DNA from: Phycisphaerales bacterium
GTDB lineage: Bacteria > Planctomycetota > Phycisphaerae > Phycisphaerales > UBA1924
Assembly: GCA_019750095.1 (NCBI GenBank)
Contig: JAIEOW010000158.1
Coordinates: 1-64,000, forward strand
Length of the DNA stretch: 64,000 nucleotides
Reading direction: 5' to 3'
Part shown: positions 28,090-37,545 of the stretch, one piece after another
Position numbering within the stretch: the first letter of the stretch is position 1
Layout of the letters: each line of letters opens with the position of its first letter
The notes under the pieces: generated by a model
Databases searched by the model: none
Told to the model about the DNA's origin: nothing
Seen by the model: only the letters and a program-made list of their open reading frames with translations
Translations under genes and position numbers: made by a program

Positions 28090-30795
28090 TCAGCAGCCAG
28101 CGAACCAAGCATTCAGGAAGGCGAAGATGTCCTGGACGTTCACGCCGTCGCCATCGAGGTCGGCGGAGGGACTGGAGGCGAACCACGCGTTGAGGTATTG
28201 GAAGATGTCCTGAACGTTGACGCCGCCCACGCCGTCGAAGTTGGCCTTGCAGCAGGTCGTCGGATTGCCCACGGGGCCGCAGGCGGTGCCGGTGCCCTGG
28301 AACGCGCCTGAGCACGCGGCGGCGGTGACGATGGAGCAAGTGGTGCCAACGCAGCACGCGCCGGTGGCGGGGGGGAGCACGCAGGTGTTCGCGGGGCTAG
28401 CGCTGTTACGCGGGAAGTTCAAGGGAAGGACGAGGGTGATGTCGAGCGCCGACTGGTTGCGATCGAGGCACCCGTTGTCGCCGCGGAGGCCGACGAGGGT
28501 GTTGTCGCCGTTACTCGCCGCGGCGAGCCCTTCGAAGCAGGAAGACGCCGAGCCATAACCGACGAGATCAACCACAGACGCCGCGGCACAGTTGGAGGCG
28601 ATCGGGGTGGTGCTGTTGACGAGGGCGATCTTGCCGAACTGGTTATCCATGCCGAAGGGCGGAGTCGCGGTGAAGTCCGGCGTGGGAATCAGACCGCCGG
28701 TGGTGCCCGAGGGGCCGACCTGGATCAGGCGATACTGACCGGCACCGATGGTGCCGGAGAGGTTGACCTGCTTGGAGCCGTTGAAGGTGCTCAGCGCCGG
28801 GCCGTCGGCATATTGCAGCGACCAGCCGGTGAGATCGATGGGGCTGGCGGTGCGGTTGAAGATCTCGACGAAGTCAGCAACGAACGCGGCGGCCGCGGCG
28901 TTGCCGTTGGAGTTCTGACCGGCAAAGAACTGGCTGATGACCACCGGCGCGCTCGACGGGGTGCAGTTGCCAACGCCGACCGAGAGCTGCGAGACGTCAT
29001 TCTGGCCCTGCACATCGGTGACGGTGATGGGGATGGTCTTGAAGCCAGCCGAGACATTGGCGGGGACGTTGTAGGTGAATGCGTAGGTGTTGCCGCCGGT
29101 GTTGTTCAGGGTCTGAGTCGCCGACCCGCCGAGGGTGCTGAGATTGGCGCGGACCTGGATGCCGGTGGAGCCGGTGCCGGGGGTGACGTTCACCGTGAAG
29201 GTGATCGGCGAGCCGGGGCAGAGCAGCGCGACATCGCTGGAGGCGTAGCCAGCGAGGAACCCGCCCGCCGAGCGGTTGCGGGGACTCGGCGTCCCGGCGA
29301 TGAAGTCATTGAAGTTCTGGTTGGTGTCGGTGTTGCCCGAGCCGGTGCGGATCGCTGCGGTGTTGTTGGCGAGTGTCGGCGCGGGAGCGGCACCCTCGAA
29401 GCAGATGGTATTGAGCCCGTAGCCAGCGAGGTCTTCGACGTTGGCGTCGTTGCAGTTGGTGCCGATGAGGGCCTGCGAGCGGACGAGCGCGACGCGGCCG
29501 CCCTGGTTGCCGATGCCGCCCACTCCCGGGAGTGTGGAGAAGTCGGGCGTGGGGATGTCTGAGCCGGTGTTGCCCGCGTCCTTGAAACGGACGAGGATGC
29601 GCTGGCCGGGCTTGATCACGCCATTGAGCAGCACGCGATCATTCGGATCGTTGAATCCGTCGAACGCGATCGGTCCGGCGTATTGCACGGACCAGCCGTC
29701 GAGATTCACGGTCTGGTTCGAGCGGTTGAACAGTTCGACGTAGTCGGCGTTGAGCGGAGCGATGGGCGGCCCGAGGTTGGACCCGCCGCCGTAGATCTGG
29801 CTGATCACGACCTGCGCCGCGCTCGACCCGCCGCAGGCGACGGCGGTGACGCTGGTCGATGCGTTGCCGGTGCGGAGCTGGGCATCGGTCACGGTGACGG
29901 GGATGGACTTGGGCCCGGCGGACTGCGCGCCGACCGTGGCAGTCGCGGTGAAGATGTTGTCCCCGGCGAGGGCGTCGGGGGCGACGCCGTTGTCCAGCAG
30001 CGTGATCGTCGATCCGCCGAGGGAGGCGAGATTCGCGTTCACAGCGAGGCCCGTCGAGTCGGGGTTGAGCCCCTGGGTCACGGATGCGGAGATGACAAAC
30101 TGGCCACCGCTGGTGCAAACCGCCGCGGGCTCGGCGGCGGGATTCACGATCGGGTTCGTGGGCTGGGGCGCGATGCCCGAGACCGTGACCAGGTCCAGAC
30201 GCCACCCGCCAGTGGAGCTGGAGGCAAACGTCGCGCCATCCGCGGCGGCGACATACTGCCCGGTGCCGGAGTCCACCACCGCGGTGAGACGGAAGCGAAA
30301 GTTCGGGTTGTTGTTCACGCCGGCGATGGCGGAGAGATCGACCGTCTGGGTGAGTGCCCAGCTATCGCCAAAGGCGTAGCTCAGCACGCCGTTGCTCGGG
30401 AGCCCGGTGGTGACGAAGTTCGTGCCGTCGATGGAGTAGGAGAACTGGGTGAATCGGCTGGCCGAGTTGGAGTGGCGCTGGTCCCACGTGACGGTGACGG
30501 TGTTGAACCCAAGGGTGGAGACGTTGAACTGCGCCCCCTGCGTGCCGCTGGGAGACGCGGCGGAGAACTGCTGCAGGCGCATGGACTGGTTGTTGACGAC
30601 GGCGTCGTTGGGGCTGCCGCCATCAAAGAGTTGGGTGAGCCCGCCGAGGACGCTGGAGGTCCCGATGCCGTTGTCAGAGTTCAGAGAAGGGGTGACGCCG
30701 TTGAAGGACCATCGCGCGATCTGCGATTGGCCGAGTGACGCGCCGGAGCACGCGAGGACGACGACGCACGAGGTGAGGGTGTGCCAGAAACGCAT
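28090..30795 (-). CDS. Secreted lamin-tail-domain protein with GC-dockerin
   Basis: 901 residues; ATG at 30795 with AAGGAGAT seven bases upstream. Signal peptide to about residue 22 (SCVVVLACSGASLGQ). After an N-terminal beta domain, two lamin-tail domains (LTD) are recognisable from QVVISQIYGGGS/YVELFNRSNQTVNL and PVVISQFFAGQNS/FVEIFNRTASPIDL, separated by Ig-like segments. A Cys-rich stretch (TGACCVGTTCSIV) precedes two dockerin-like repeats that end FLNAWFAGC. Bacterial LTD proteins are extracellular and often accompany nucleases or phosphatases, but no catalytic domain is visible here, so a structural or adhesive role is likelier. Confidence 0.88.
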   Translation of the reverse strand: MRFWHTLTSCVVVLACSGASLGQSQIARWSFNGVTPSLNSDNGIGTSSVLGGLTQLFDGGSPNDAVVNNQSMRLQQFSAASPSGTQGAQFNVSTLGFNTVTVTWDQRHSNSASRFTQFSYSIDGTNFVTTGLPSNGVLSYAFGDSWALTQTVDLSAIAGVNNNPNFRFRLTAVVDSGTGQYVAAADGATFASSSTGGWRLDLVTVSGIAPQPTNPIVNPAAEPAAVCTSGGQFVISASVTQGLNPDSTGLAVNANLASLGGSTITLLDNGVAPDALAGDNIFTATATVGAQSAGPKSIPVTVTDAQLRTGNASTSVTAVACGGSSAAQVVISQIYGGGSNLGPPIAPLNADYVELFNRSNQTVNLDGWSVQYAGPIAFDGFNDPNDRVLLNGVIKPGQRILVRFKDAGNTGSDIPTPDFSTLPGVGGIGNQGGRVALVRSQALIGTNCNDANVEDLAGYGLNTICFEGAAPAPTLANNTAAIRTGSGNTDTNQNFNDFIAGTPSPRNRSAGGFLAGYASSDVALLCPGSPITFTVNVTPGTGSTGIQVRANLSTLGGSATQTLNNTGGNTYAFTYNVPANVSAGFKTIPITVTDVQGQNDVSQLSVGVGNCTPSSAPVVISQFFAGQNSNGNAAAAAFVADFVEIFNRTASPIDLTGWSLQYADGPALSTFNGSKQVNLSGTIGAGQYRLIQVGPSGTTGGLIPTPDFTATPPFGMDNQFGKIALVNSTTPIASNCAAASVVDLVGYGSASSCFEGLAAASNGDNTLVGLRGDNGCLDRNQSALDITLVLPLNFPRNSASPANTCVLPPATGACCVGTTCSIVTAAACSGAFQGTGTACGPVGNPTTCCKANFDGVGGVNVQDIFQYLNAWFASSPSADLDGDGVNVQDIFAFLNAWFAGC

Positions 30796-30934
30796 CCGAA
30801 GATCTCCTTGGAACAAACCAATGCCAGGAACGAACCAACCCGATCACCGCGACACGCTGTCGCGCACCGATCCCCGTTCAAACCACGTCAGACCGAGCAA
30901 GCTGGACCCCGACCGACCCCGAGGGGCTCTTGGC

Positions 30935-31906
30935 TCAGAACGGCAGGCCCGTGCGGGAGAGCCACCCGCCGAAGACCTTGGGTTCCAGCTCGTCATACAC
31001 GATCGTGCTGATGCCCTGGATGATGCCGGGGCGGAAGCCAAACTCGCCGTCGCCGTTCTTGTCGCGGAACGTGCTCACATGGCCGTCGGCGAAGACGATC
31101 TGTCCGACGTTGCGATCGTGCCCGGCACGGAAGCTGAAGCCCCCCTTGCCGTGAACGGGTCCAAAGTCCGTGTAGTTCTGTCGGCCCCAGACCGAGCCCT
31201 GGCCGGGCAGAAATCCGCTCACCGGCCCATCGCCGGTAGCTCGCGCGCCGACATACGAGACGCCCTCGAGCGTGAACACCGCGTCGCCATCGGTGGGCTT
31301 GGAGGTGCCGTCGCCAAACAGCGGTACTTTGTCCGTACTGCTCGCCGCCCCGATGATGTCGGCCTTCAGCGGACCCACGACATACCGGATGTCCTTCATG
31401 TCGGGCGCGAGCGACGGCGTGTTGGCCTTGGGCGCGGTATACGCCATGAACCACGACTGGCAGTAGTTTGAGTTGTACCCGTCGGTGATCAACTGCCGCA
31501 GCTCGGCCTGCGTAAACGCACGGTCCGAGGGCTGCACGCGGGCAGGATTCAGGTTCTTGCTCACACGCCCAGGGCTGGACGGGCAGAGCACCTTGCCGGG
31601 ATCAATCGCGCCGGAGTTCTTGTAGTCGGCGACCCAGCCCACCTCATCCAGCGCGCCATACCCGCTCTTGCGCCGGTTATCGAATGGACCAGACGACAGA
31701 AACGACCGGGCATCGTTGGAATACGCCAGAGACGCCACCCCAAGCTGCCGGAGATTCGACGAGCACGCCGCGGTGCGCCCCGCCTCGCGGGCCGAGCCGA
31801 GCGCGGGCAGCAGCAAAGAGATCAACACCGCAATGATGGCAATGACCACCAGCAGCTCAATCAGGGTGAATGCACGTCGTCCGACGCGCGATGGACGAAT
31901 GGCCAT
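30935..31906 (-). CDS. Type II pseudopilin-like protein (prepilin N-terminal motif)
   Basis: 323 residues if started at the ATG at 31906 ([19 protein letters not shown]); the longer frame from 31945 adds a hydrophobic leader not typical of prepilins. The basic leader, the cleavage site before [16 protein letters not shown] and the following hydrophobic helix are the class III prepilin signature processed by a PilD-type peptidase. The C-terminal part ends with a [12 protein letters not shown] motif (H-x-G-type strand) common in planctomycete DUF1559-like pseudopilins. No assembly ATPase or peptidase gene is nearby. Divergent from the phytase-like gene. Confidence 0.87.
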   Translation of the reverse strand: MAIRPSRVGRRAFTLIELLVVIAIIAVLISLLLPALGSAREAGRTAACSSNLRQLGVASLAYSNDARSFLSSGPFDNRRKSGYGALDEVGWVADYKNSGAIDPGKVLCPSSPGRVSKNLNPARVQPSDRAFTQAELRQLITDGYNSNYCQSWFMAYTAPKANTPSLAPDMKDIRYVVGPLKADIIGAASSTDKVPLFGDGTSKPTDGDAVFTLEGVSYVGARATGDGPVSGFLPGQGSVWGRQNYTDFGPVHGKGGFSFRAGHDRNVGQIVFADGHVSTFRDKNGDGEFGFRPGIIQGISTIVYDELEPKVFGGWLSRTGLPF

Positions 31907-32139
31907 GATGCCGCCCAAAGAGAAGAACCCGATCTGGCGGCTCACTGCCGCCCAGATGCGTGAGGGGCAAGACTATGAAGACGTGCTTCATGCCTCGACA
32001 TTTGTAAATATGAAGATCATGCAAAGGAAGACACTTCTGTCGTGAAACGTCACGACGATTGCCCCTTCACCACGCGCCTGCTGTGTCAAGGTTGTGTAAA
32101 GACAGGGGATCGATCCCGGCATTCGCCTACGTTCCGTCC

Positions 32140-33402
32140 ATGACCACATTGAAGTGCCGAGGGTTGATTTCGAGTCGCAAGGCCACCCGCTTAGCGAGCC
32201 TTTGCGCGTGCGCGGCCATCGCAAACTCGGCACTCGCGATCGACCTCGTCGGCACCGCCCTCGTCCCCGCCGACGCACTCGACAAGTCCGGACTCACCAA
32301 CACCATCGGCGACCGCATCCCGCACAACCGCCTCGGCTCATTCGGCTCGGCAATCGATTTCACGGGCAAGGACGATCTCTACATCGCCGCCGACGATCGC
32401 GGCCCGGGCGACGGCGCCACCGCGTTCCGCCCGCGCACCCAAACCTTTCGAATCCTCATCCGCCCCGGCTCGACCCAGCCCGTGAGCATTGATCTGATCG
32501 CCACCACCCTGCTCACCGACGAACGCGGCGGCGATCTCTGGGGCTATACCGGCGGCTACGACCCGCGCGACCAGACATGCGGCGTGCGATTCGACGCCGA
32601 GGGACTTCGTGTCAGCCCGCGGGGAACCTGGTACATCTCCGACGAATACGGCCCATGGATCGATGAGTTTGACTCCACCGGCAAACGCATCCGCCGCTTC
32701 GACGTGCCACCAATCTTCGGCGTGAAGAACCCCGGCACGCCCGAAGAAGAGCTGCCCCCCGCCAACACCGCCGGCCGCCAGCCCAATCGCGGGTTTGAGG
32801 GCCTCGCACTCACGCCCGACGGCCGAACGCTGGTGGCGATCCTGCAAAGCCCGCTGATCCAGGACGACGCGCTCTCGGATAAGAACGAGCGCGTCGGGAT
32901 GAACATCCGCATGCTCGCGATCGACATCCAGAGCGGCAAGACGCGCCAGCATGTCTACCAGCTCTCATCAGCGCGAAATGGCGTGAACGAAATCCTCGCC
33001 GTGAGCGACTCGACCTTCATCGTGCTCGAACGCGACGGCAAAGAGGGCGACAAAGCCCGCCACCGATCCCTGTATCTGATCGATCTCGCCGGCGCGACCG
33101 ATGTCAGCACCATCGCCGCACTCCCCGGCGGCGCACTGCCCGAAACCATCCGTCCTGTGCGCAAGCGCGAGCTGCTGAACTTCATGGACCCCAAGTTTGG
33201 ACTCGTCGGTAGCCAGATGCCCGAAAAGATCGAAGGCCTGACCTTCGGCCCAAACCTCTTTGGCGGCCGACGCTCGCTGGTGGTGACGAGCGACAACGAC
33301 TTTCGCATCGAACAGCCGACGCGGGTGTGGGTGTTTGCGGTGGGGGCTGATGAACTTATGCTTGAAACGAGCGAGGCTGGCGGAAAGGTGCCGCAGCGGT
33401 AG
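32140..33402 (+). CDS. Secreted phytase-like esterase domain protein
   Basis: 420 residues from the ATG at 32140. Signal peptide near residues 12-34 (RLASLCACAAIANSALA). The rest fits the 'esterase-like activity of phytase' family (PF13449): GSAIDFTGKDDLYIAADDRG near the start, CGVRFDAEGLRVSPRGTWYISDEYG in the middle, NRGFEGLALTPDGRTL and EKIEGLTFGPN near the end, which mark blades of a beta-propeller. Members have been linked to phosphate-ester release, though evidence for the reaction is limited. No sorting tag is visible at the C-terminus, so it is probably periplasmic or released. Ordinary codon use. Confidence 0.85.
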   Translation: MTTLKCRGLISSRKATRLASLCACAAIANSALAIDLVGTALVPADALDKSGLTNTIGDRIPHNRLGSFGSAIDFTGKDDLYIAADDRGPGDGATAFRPRTQTFRILIRPGSTQPVSIDLIATTLLTDERGGDLWGYTGGYDPRDQTCGVRFDAEGLRVSPRGTWYISDEYGPWIDEFDSTGKRIRRFDVPPIFGVKNPGTPEEELPPANTAGRQPNRGFEGLALTPDGRTLVAILQSPLIQDDALSDKNERVGMNIRMLAIDIQSGKTRQHVYQLSSARNGVNEILAVSDSTFIVLERDGKEGDKARHRSLYLIDLAGATDVSTIAALPGGALPETIRPVRKRELLNFMDPKFGLVGSQMPEKIEGLTFGPNLFGGRRSLVVTSDNDFRIEQPTRVWVFAVGADELMLETSEAGGKVPQR

Positions 33403-33640
33403 CTTCACTTTGCATGGCTTTGCAGGGCAACCAAACTGTCGAAAGCGTGCTCAGTTGGGCGGGAGACAGGCGGTTCTGAGAGGAATATCGGGCCTCGCGG
33501 TCCTTAAGCCACACGACTGGTAAGGTCTTGCAAAGTTATCCAATCGTCCCTTGCGGCGTCACAACTGCGAGGTACTCTGCGTATATGGGGAGAGACTGTC
33601 GGGCCTTGACGTGCTCCGGTCTTTATAGGGGTTCTTGTTT

Positions 33641-34753
33641 ATGGCATTGCGGACGACTTTGTGCGCCTTCAGCGCTGCGACAGTCCTTCTTGGGAACATC
33701 GCCCATGCTGATATCGATCCGGATACCGGCATCGACTTTGTTCGCGTTGGCGCGCCGGGCAATGCGGCGTACATGGGGTCGGGCATTCCGGGCGACCTGA
33801 GCATTGGGCGTGGGGCGGTGGGGTATGAGTATCGCATCGGGCGGACGGAGGTGACCACGGCGCAGTGGGTTGAGTTCTTCAACGCCGCGTTTGATCGTCC
33901 AGCGAACGATCGGCTGCCGCATCTGATCCCGCCAGATGTTTGGGGCGCGGGGAATGCCACGCCCACCACGCCCGGTGGTCGGCGATGGAGCGTGCCGGCG
34001 GGAAACGAGAACCGTTTGGTCGGCAACATCAGTTGGCGGATGGCCGCGATGTACTGCAACTGGCTGCACAATGGCAAGGGGTTGGGGCGGGAAGCGTTTC
34101 TGAGTGGTGCGTACGACGTCAGCACCTTTGGCTTTACAGGCCCTGCGAACAACATCTTTACTGATCAGGCAGCACGTTCGCCGGGGGCGCGGTACTTCAT
34201 CCCGACGTATGACGAGTGGCTGAAGGCCGCCCATTACGACCCTAACAAGAACGGCCCGGGTCAGGACGGGTGGTGGCGGTATTCGATCACAAGCGACACG
34301 TACCCGATATATGGGCCGCCCGGGCTCTTCGCTCCCGATGGACGGCCGACGCAGGTCAACGCCAACACAGGCGATGCACTCTCAGCACTGGAAGTGCCGC
34401 TCGGGGCGTATCCAAACGTGCAAAGTCCGTGGGGGCTCTTGGATGTGGCGGGGGGGACAAATGAGTGGACCGAGAGCATCAGGACAACAGTGGGCGGCAC
34501 GCGCTACCGACTGTTCGATGGATCATCGTTCTTGGACGTGTGGTCGCAGCAAGCATCATCACCCGACTCCATCCACCTCAGAGGTGACGAGTACCCAGAC
34601 TTTTCTTTCGCTCAGTATGGCTTTCGTATTGCCGCTGTTGTTCCATCACCAAGCGCAGGCGCACTCGTGATCGCGTTGATCATGTGGCGCTCGCATAGAC
34701 ATCGAGGAGGATCCACGTGTCAACGCTCAGAAGTTACGTACTCGCGCTCTTGA
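33641..34753 (+). CDS. Formylglycine-enzyme-like protein with PEP-CTERM-like tail
   Basis: 370 residues from the ATG at 33641. Signal peptide to about residue 23. The FGE-like body shows YEYRIGRTEVTTAQWVEFFN, NISWRMAAMYCNWLHNG, FIPTYDEWLKAAHYDP and WGLLDVAGGTNEWTES. Near the end VPSPSAGALVIALIMWRSHRHRG is a PEP-CTERM-like signal (short motif, hydrophobic helix, basic cluster), but 14 more residues follow, because the frame runs 37 bases into the next gene. PEP-CTERM tails are recognised by exosortase-type enzymes; none is in the window. Close in kind to the protein at 26656-27780 but with a different sorting tag. Confidence 0.85.
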   Translation: MALRTTLCAFSAATVLLGNIAHADIDPDTGIDFVRVGAPGNAAYMGSGIPGDLSIGRGAVGYEYRIGRTEVTTAQWVEFFNAAFDRPANDRLPHLIPPDVWGAGNATPTTPGGRRWSVPAGNENRLVGNISWRMAAMYCNWLHNGKGLGREAFLSGAYDVSTFGFTGPANNIFTDQAARSPGARYFIPTYDEWLKAAHYDPNKNGPGQDGWWRYSITSDTYPIYGPPGLFAPDGRPTQVNANTGDALSALEVPLGAYPNVQSPWGLLDVAGGTNEWTESIRTTVGGTRYRLFDGSSFLDVWSQQASSPDSIHLRGDEYPDFSFAQYGFRIAAVVPSPSAGALVIALIMWRSHRHRGGSTCQRSEVTYSRS

Positions 34754-37446
34754 CCCCGCTGCTGTGTGGTCAGTTGGCGATCGCCCAGGTCGTCGAAGTT
34801 CGACGTCTCGACAGGTTCGGCAACTTTATCTCCAGCACGCAGCACCCTGCGAACACGCCAATCTCGATCAACGCGTTCGGATTCCCGGATGGCCAATGGC
34901 TGCACATCTACAACACCGGCGACCCGAACAATCCCGCAAACGGTATCGGAGCCGTGACCATGACCGGCGTGCCCAATGGTGCGCTGAACATCGTGGTTGC
35001 AGGTGCGGCGCAGTCCATTCCGATCGACTCAGGAATCGTTGGGCTGGAAGAAGCATGCTTCAACTTCGGTGGACTTCAGTATGCGCAAGGCATCTTCCCG
35101 GGACAGGTGCGGTTCTTTGGCCGAGTCTCTGGTAGCACCACCGGCGCCATCACCTGTGGCACCGTCGAACGGGTTGAGGCCAACTTCGATATTGGCGGCA
35201 TCCATGCGACAGTGGGCATGCCCTATACGAACACCGTGACGCAGCGACAGGCTTTTCTTGCGATCAATCGCGTGCTTGCAGGCCGAGCGATCACCGGCGA
35301 GATTCGAGCGGACTCTGGCGACATCTTTCTCGTCGCCGTACGTGGCGCGGGATTGACTGACGGCAACCCGCTCAACGACGGCATCCTCGCGGACATCCTC
35401 GCGCCCGAAGGCCAGATCACGCAGATCTATACAATGGGGCAGATCGGTTCAGAGTCCGGCTCCACCATCACGCGCCGCAACATTGTGGCGAAGCAAGGGC
35501 TGACGTTTCTGCGTGCCGTGGACGTTGCGAGCGTGACCAACGTGGACACGGCCCCCGCGGGCGGGACTGCGTTGAACGTGCCGTTTCGCGCGGTGATTTC
35601 GACGGGCGATGCCAGCACCGTCGGGCTTGGCGACGAGCAAAAGCCAAGAGATCGAGCGACCTGGAAGCTGGAGACACAGGGAGACTTCGATGGCGACATC
35701 ACGCTGCAGAACCTGACGGCAAGTCGATACCTGTCTCAGGCCGGTTCATCGCGCGACTGGGGCATCCGAATCGGCGGTTCGATGAAGGGTCGCGTGACGA
35801 TCCGAGATGGCGTGCTGATCGCGAACATCCGGGCAGCGCACTTTGAGCAGCCGATCGAGATTGGAACGCTGCTCAAGGGCGGGATCATCGCGCGGACAGG
35901 ATCGGTGCCGAGCATCAGCGTCGGCTTCAGTCCATTACCCAGCGCGCAACAGAACGGGTTTGTGGGCTCGATCTGTTCGCCCGGGCTGGACCCGGACGAT
36001 CCAACGACAGGCGTGACATGTGATGGCTCGTTCAGCGAGGCCGATTCGGTGATTCGCGTCGCGGGTTCGATCGGAGAGCTTCGCATTTCAAGCATGAACA
36101 TGGGCATGAGCAAACAGTTTTGGCCTCGCATCGAGGCCCCGGCCATCGGCTCGCTCACGATCGGGGTCGATGCGTCGGGGTCACAAGTCGGCTTCATGCG
36201 CAATGGCGTTGTGTGGTCAGGACTCCTTGAAACTGGTCCATCTGGAAACGATCCGACGAACGACTACTCCAGCATCGGCACGATCAACATTTCGTGCATC
36301 AGCAACGATTGCGAGTTGTTTGTGAAGGACTTCACCACGTTCGAGATTCGACGCGATCTCTCGGGCCGTGTCTTCATGCCTCGCATTGAGACCTCGGCCA
36401 CACTCCGCGTCGGCGAGTCGATGACGATATCCGGCGACTGCGCTCCGGAAATCGCATCGCGAAACTTCACGCTCGCTCCGAACGTGCTCGAAGTCTCTCC
36501 AAGGCGTGGTGCGGCCTCGGGCATCAACCGGATCACGATCGCCGAACCGCTGGGGCTGCGTGGGCAGATCATCATCAATGCCGACAACACCCAGACGACA
36601 AGTCCGTGGAGTGGCGAGGTCGTCATGCCTGTGCCCGATCCGCTGACCGGATTGAACGTGGAAAGGACGTTTGTGACGACCGCGGCACCGCCGTTCCGGG
36701 CACCGCACTATGCAATCTCTTCTGCGCTGCTTGGTGGCGGCGCGATCGGAGAAGTGCCCTTCCACATCTACGAGGCCGATTGTGTGCCCCCACATCGCGT
36801 GCGGTTGACGGATCCGCCAACACTCTCGGAGACAGAGAACTTCGTCCCGCCGAGCGCCTTTGAAAGCGGACAAACATGCAATGCTGCCGTTCCAGTGAAG
36901 CTTCGCTTTTATGGGCCGGTCGCGCTGAATCCCGAGAATCCGTTCGTCATCAGGGCATCACCGCCTGCCGGAAACCTGGTCTGTGGACAGCCGTTTACCG
37001 ATATTCTGCAATCGATCTTTCTTGTGCGTCCCCCCGGCTCGCACCCCGAGGTTGATGCTCGGACAATCGGCTTCTCACGCTCACTCGCGTGCTCAACGAT
37101 CGGCGATGGCAAGTTCGCGATTGGCGAGTTCGAGTTCAATCCGGATTTCACCACGGTACTGAGCGTGCCCCGGGAGAGCTCAACCGGGGTTCCCGCCATC
37201 TTCTTCGACGTGTGCGAAACGGGCGTTGAGGATCGAACGTTTTACTTCCGCGTGAGTTCCGCAGTCAACAACTGCATCGATCCGGGCAACTTCGACGGCA
37301 TGAACGGGATCAATGTCGCCGACATCTTCGACTTCCTGAACGCTTGGTTTGCCAGCTTGCCCTCGGCGGACATTGATGGTAGCGGGACCGTCGCCGTGGC
37401 GGACATCTTCGCCTTCCTCAACGAGTGGTTCGACGGCTGCGCCTGA
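34717..37446 (+). CDS. Large secreted protein with terminal dockerin-like repeats
   Basis: 909 residues; GTG start at 34717 with GAGGAGG six bases upstream, inside the last codons of the preceding gene, so translation of the two is probably coupled. Signal peptide to about residue 24 (LALLTPLLCGQLAIAQ). The long middle part is made of short beta repeats that could form a beta-helix; residues I can name as catalytic are absent. The C-terminus has two dockerin-like repeats (NCIDPGNFDG onward) but ends FDGCA, one Ala past the usual final Cys. A strong terminator follows. Confidence 0.85.
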   Translation: MSTLRSYVLALLTPLLCGQLAIAQVVEVRRLDRFGNFISSTQHPANTPISINAFGFPDGQWLHIYNTGDPNNPANGIGAVTMTGVPNGALNIVVAGAAQSIPIDSGIVGLEEACFNFGGLQYAQGIFPGQVRFFGRVSGSTTGAITCGTVERVEANFDIGGIHATVGMPYTNTVTQRQAFLAINRVLAGRAITGEIRADSGDIFLVAVRGAGLTDGNPLNDGILADILAPEGQITQIYTMGQIGSESGSTITRRNIVAKQGLTFLRAVDVASVTNVDTAPAGGTALNVPFRAVISTGDASTVGLGDEQKPRDRATWKLETQGDFDGDITLQNLTASRYLSQAGSSRDWGIRIGGSMKGRVTIRDGVLIANIRAAHFEQPIEIGTLLKGGIIARTGSVPSISVGFSPLPSAQQNGFVGSICSPGLDPDDPTTGVTCDGSFSEADSVIRVAGSIGELRISSMNMGMSKQFWPRIEAPAIGSLTIGVDASGSQVGFMRNGVVWSGLLETGPSGNDPTNDYSSIGTINISCISNDCELFVKDFTTFEIRRDLSGRVFMPRIETSATLRVGESMTISGDCAPEIASRNFTLAPNVLEVSPRRGAASGINRITIAEPLGLRGQIIINADNTQTTSPWSGEVVMPVPDPLTGLNVERTFVTTAAPPFRAPHYAISSALLGGGAIGEVPFHIYEADCVPPHRVRLTDPPTLSETENFVPPSAFESGQTCNAAVPVKLRFYGPVALNPENPFVIRASPPAGNLVCGQPFTDILQSIFLVRPPGSHPEVDARTIGFSRSLACSTIGDGKFAIGEFEFNPDFTTVLSVPRESSTGVPAIFFDVCETGVEDRTFYFRVSSAVNNCIDPGNFDGMNGINVADIFDFLNAWFASLPSADIDGSGTVAVADIFAFLNEWFDGCA

Positions 37447-37481
37447 GCCAGCTTGCCACACCAGGTCCTTTATGAACACAT

Positions 37482-37522
37482 GCCCCCGACCCAACTTCAA
37501 ACCGAAGGGTCGGGGGCTTTTC
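37482..37522 (+). terminator. Strong Rho-independent terminator
   Basis: A perfect 11-bp stem (GCCCCCGACCC at 37482-37492, GGGTCGGGGGC at 37507-37517) with a 14-base loop, followed by TTTTCT. It closes the plus-strand pair ending at 37446 and faces the 3' end of the convergent kinase gene. Confidence 0.85.
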
Positions 37523-37545
37523 TATTCGGGGAAACAGTCACCGCC

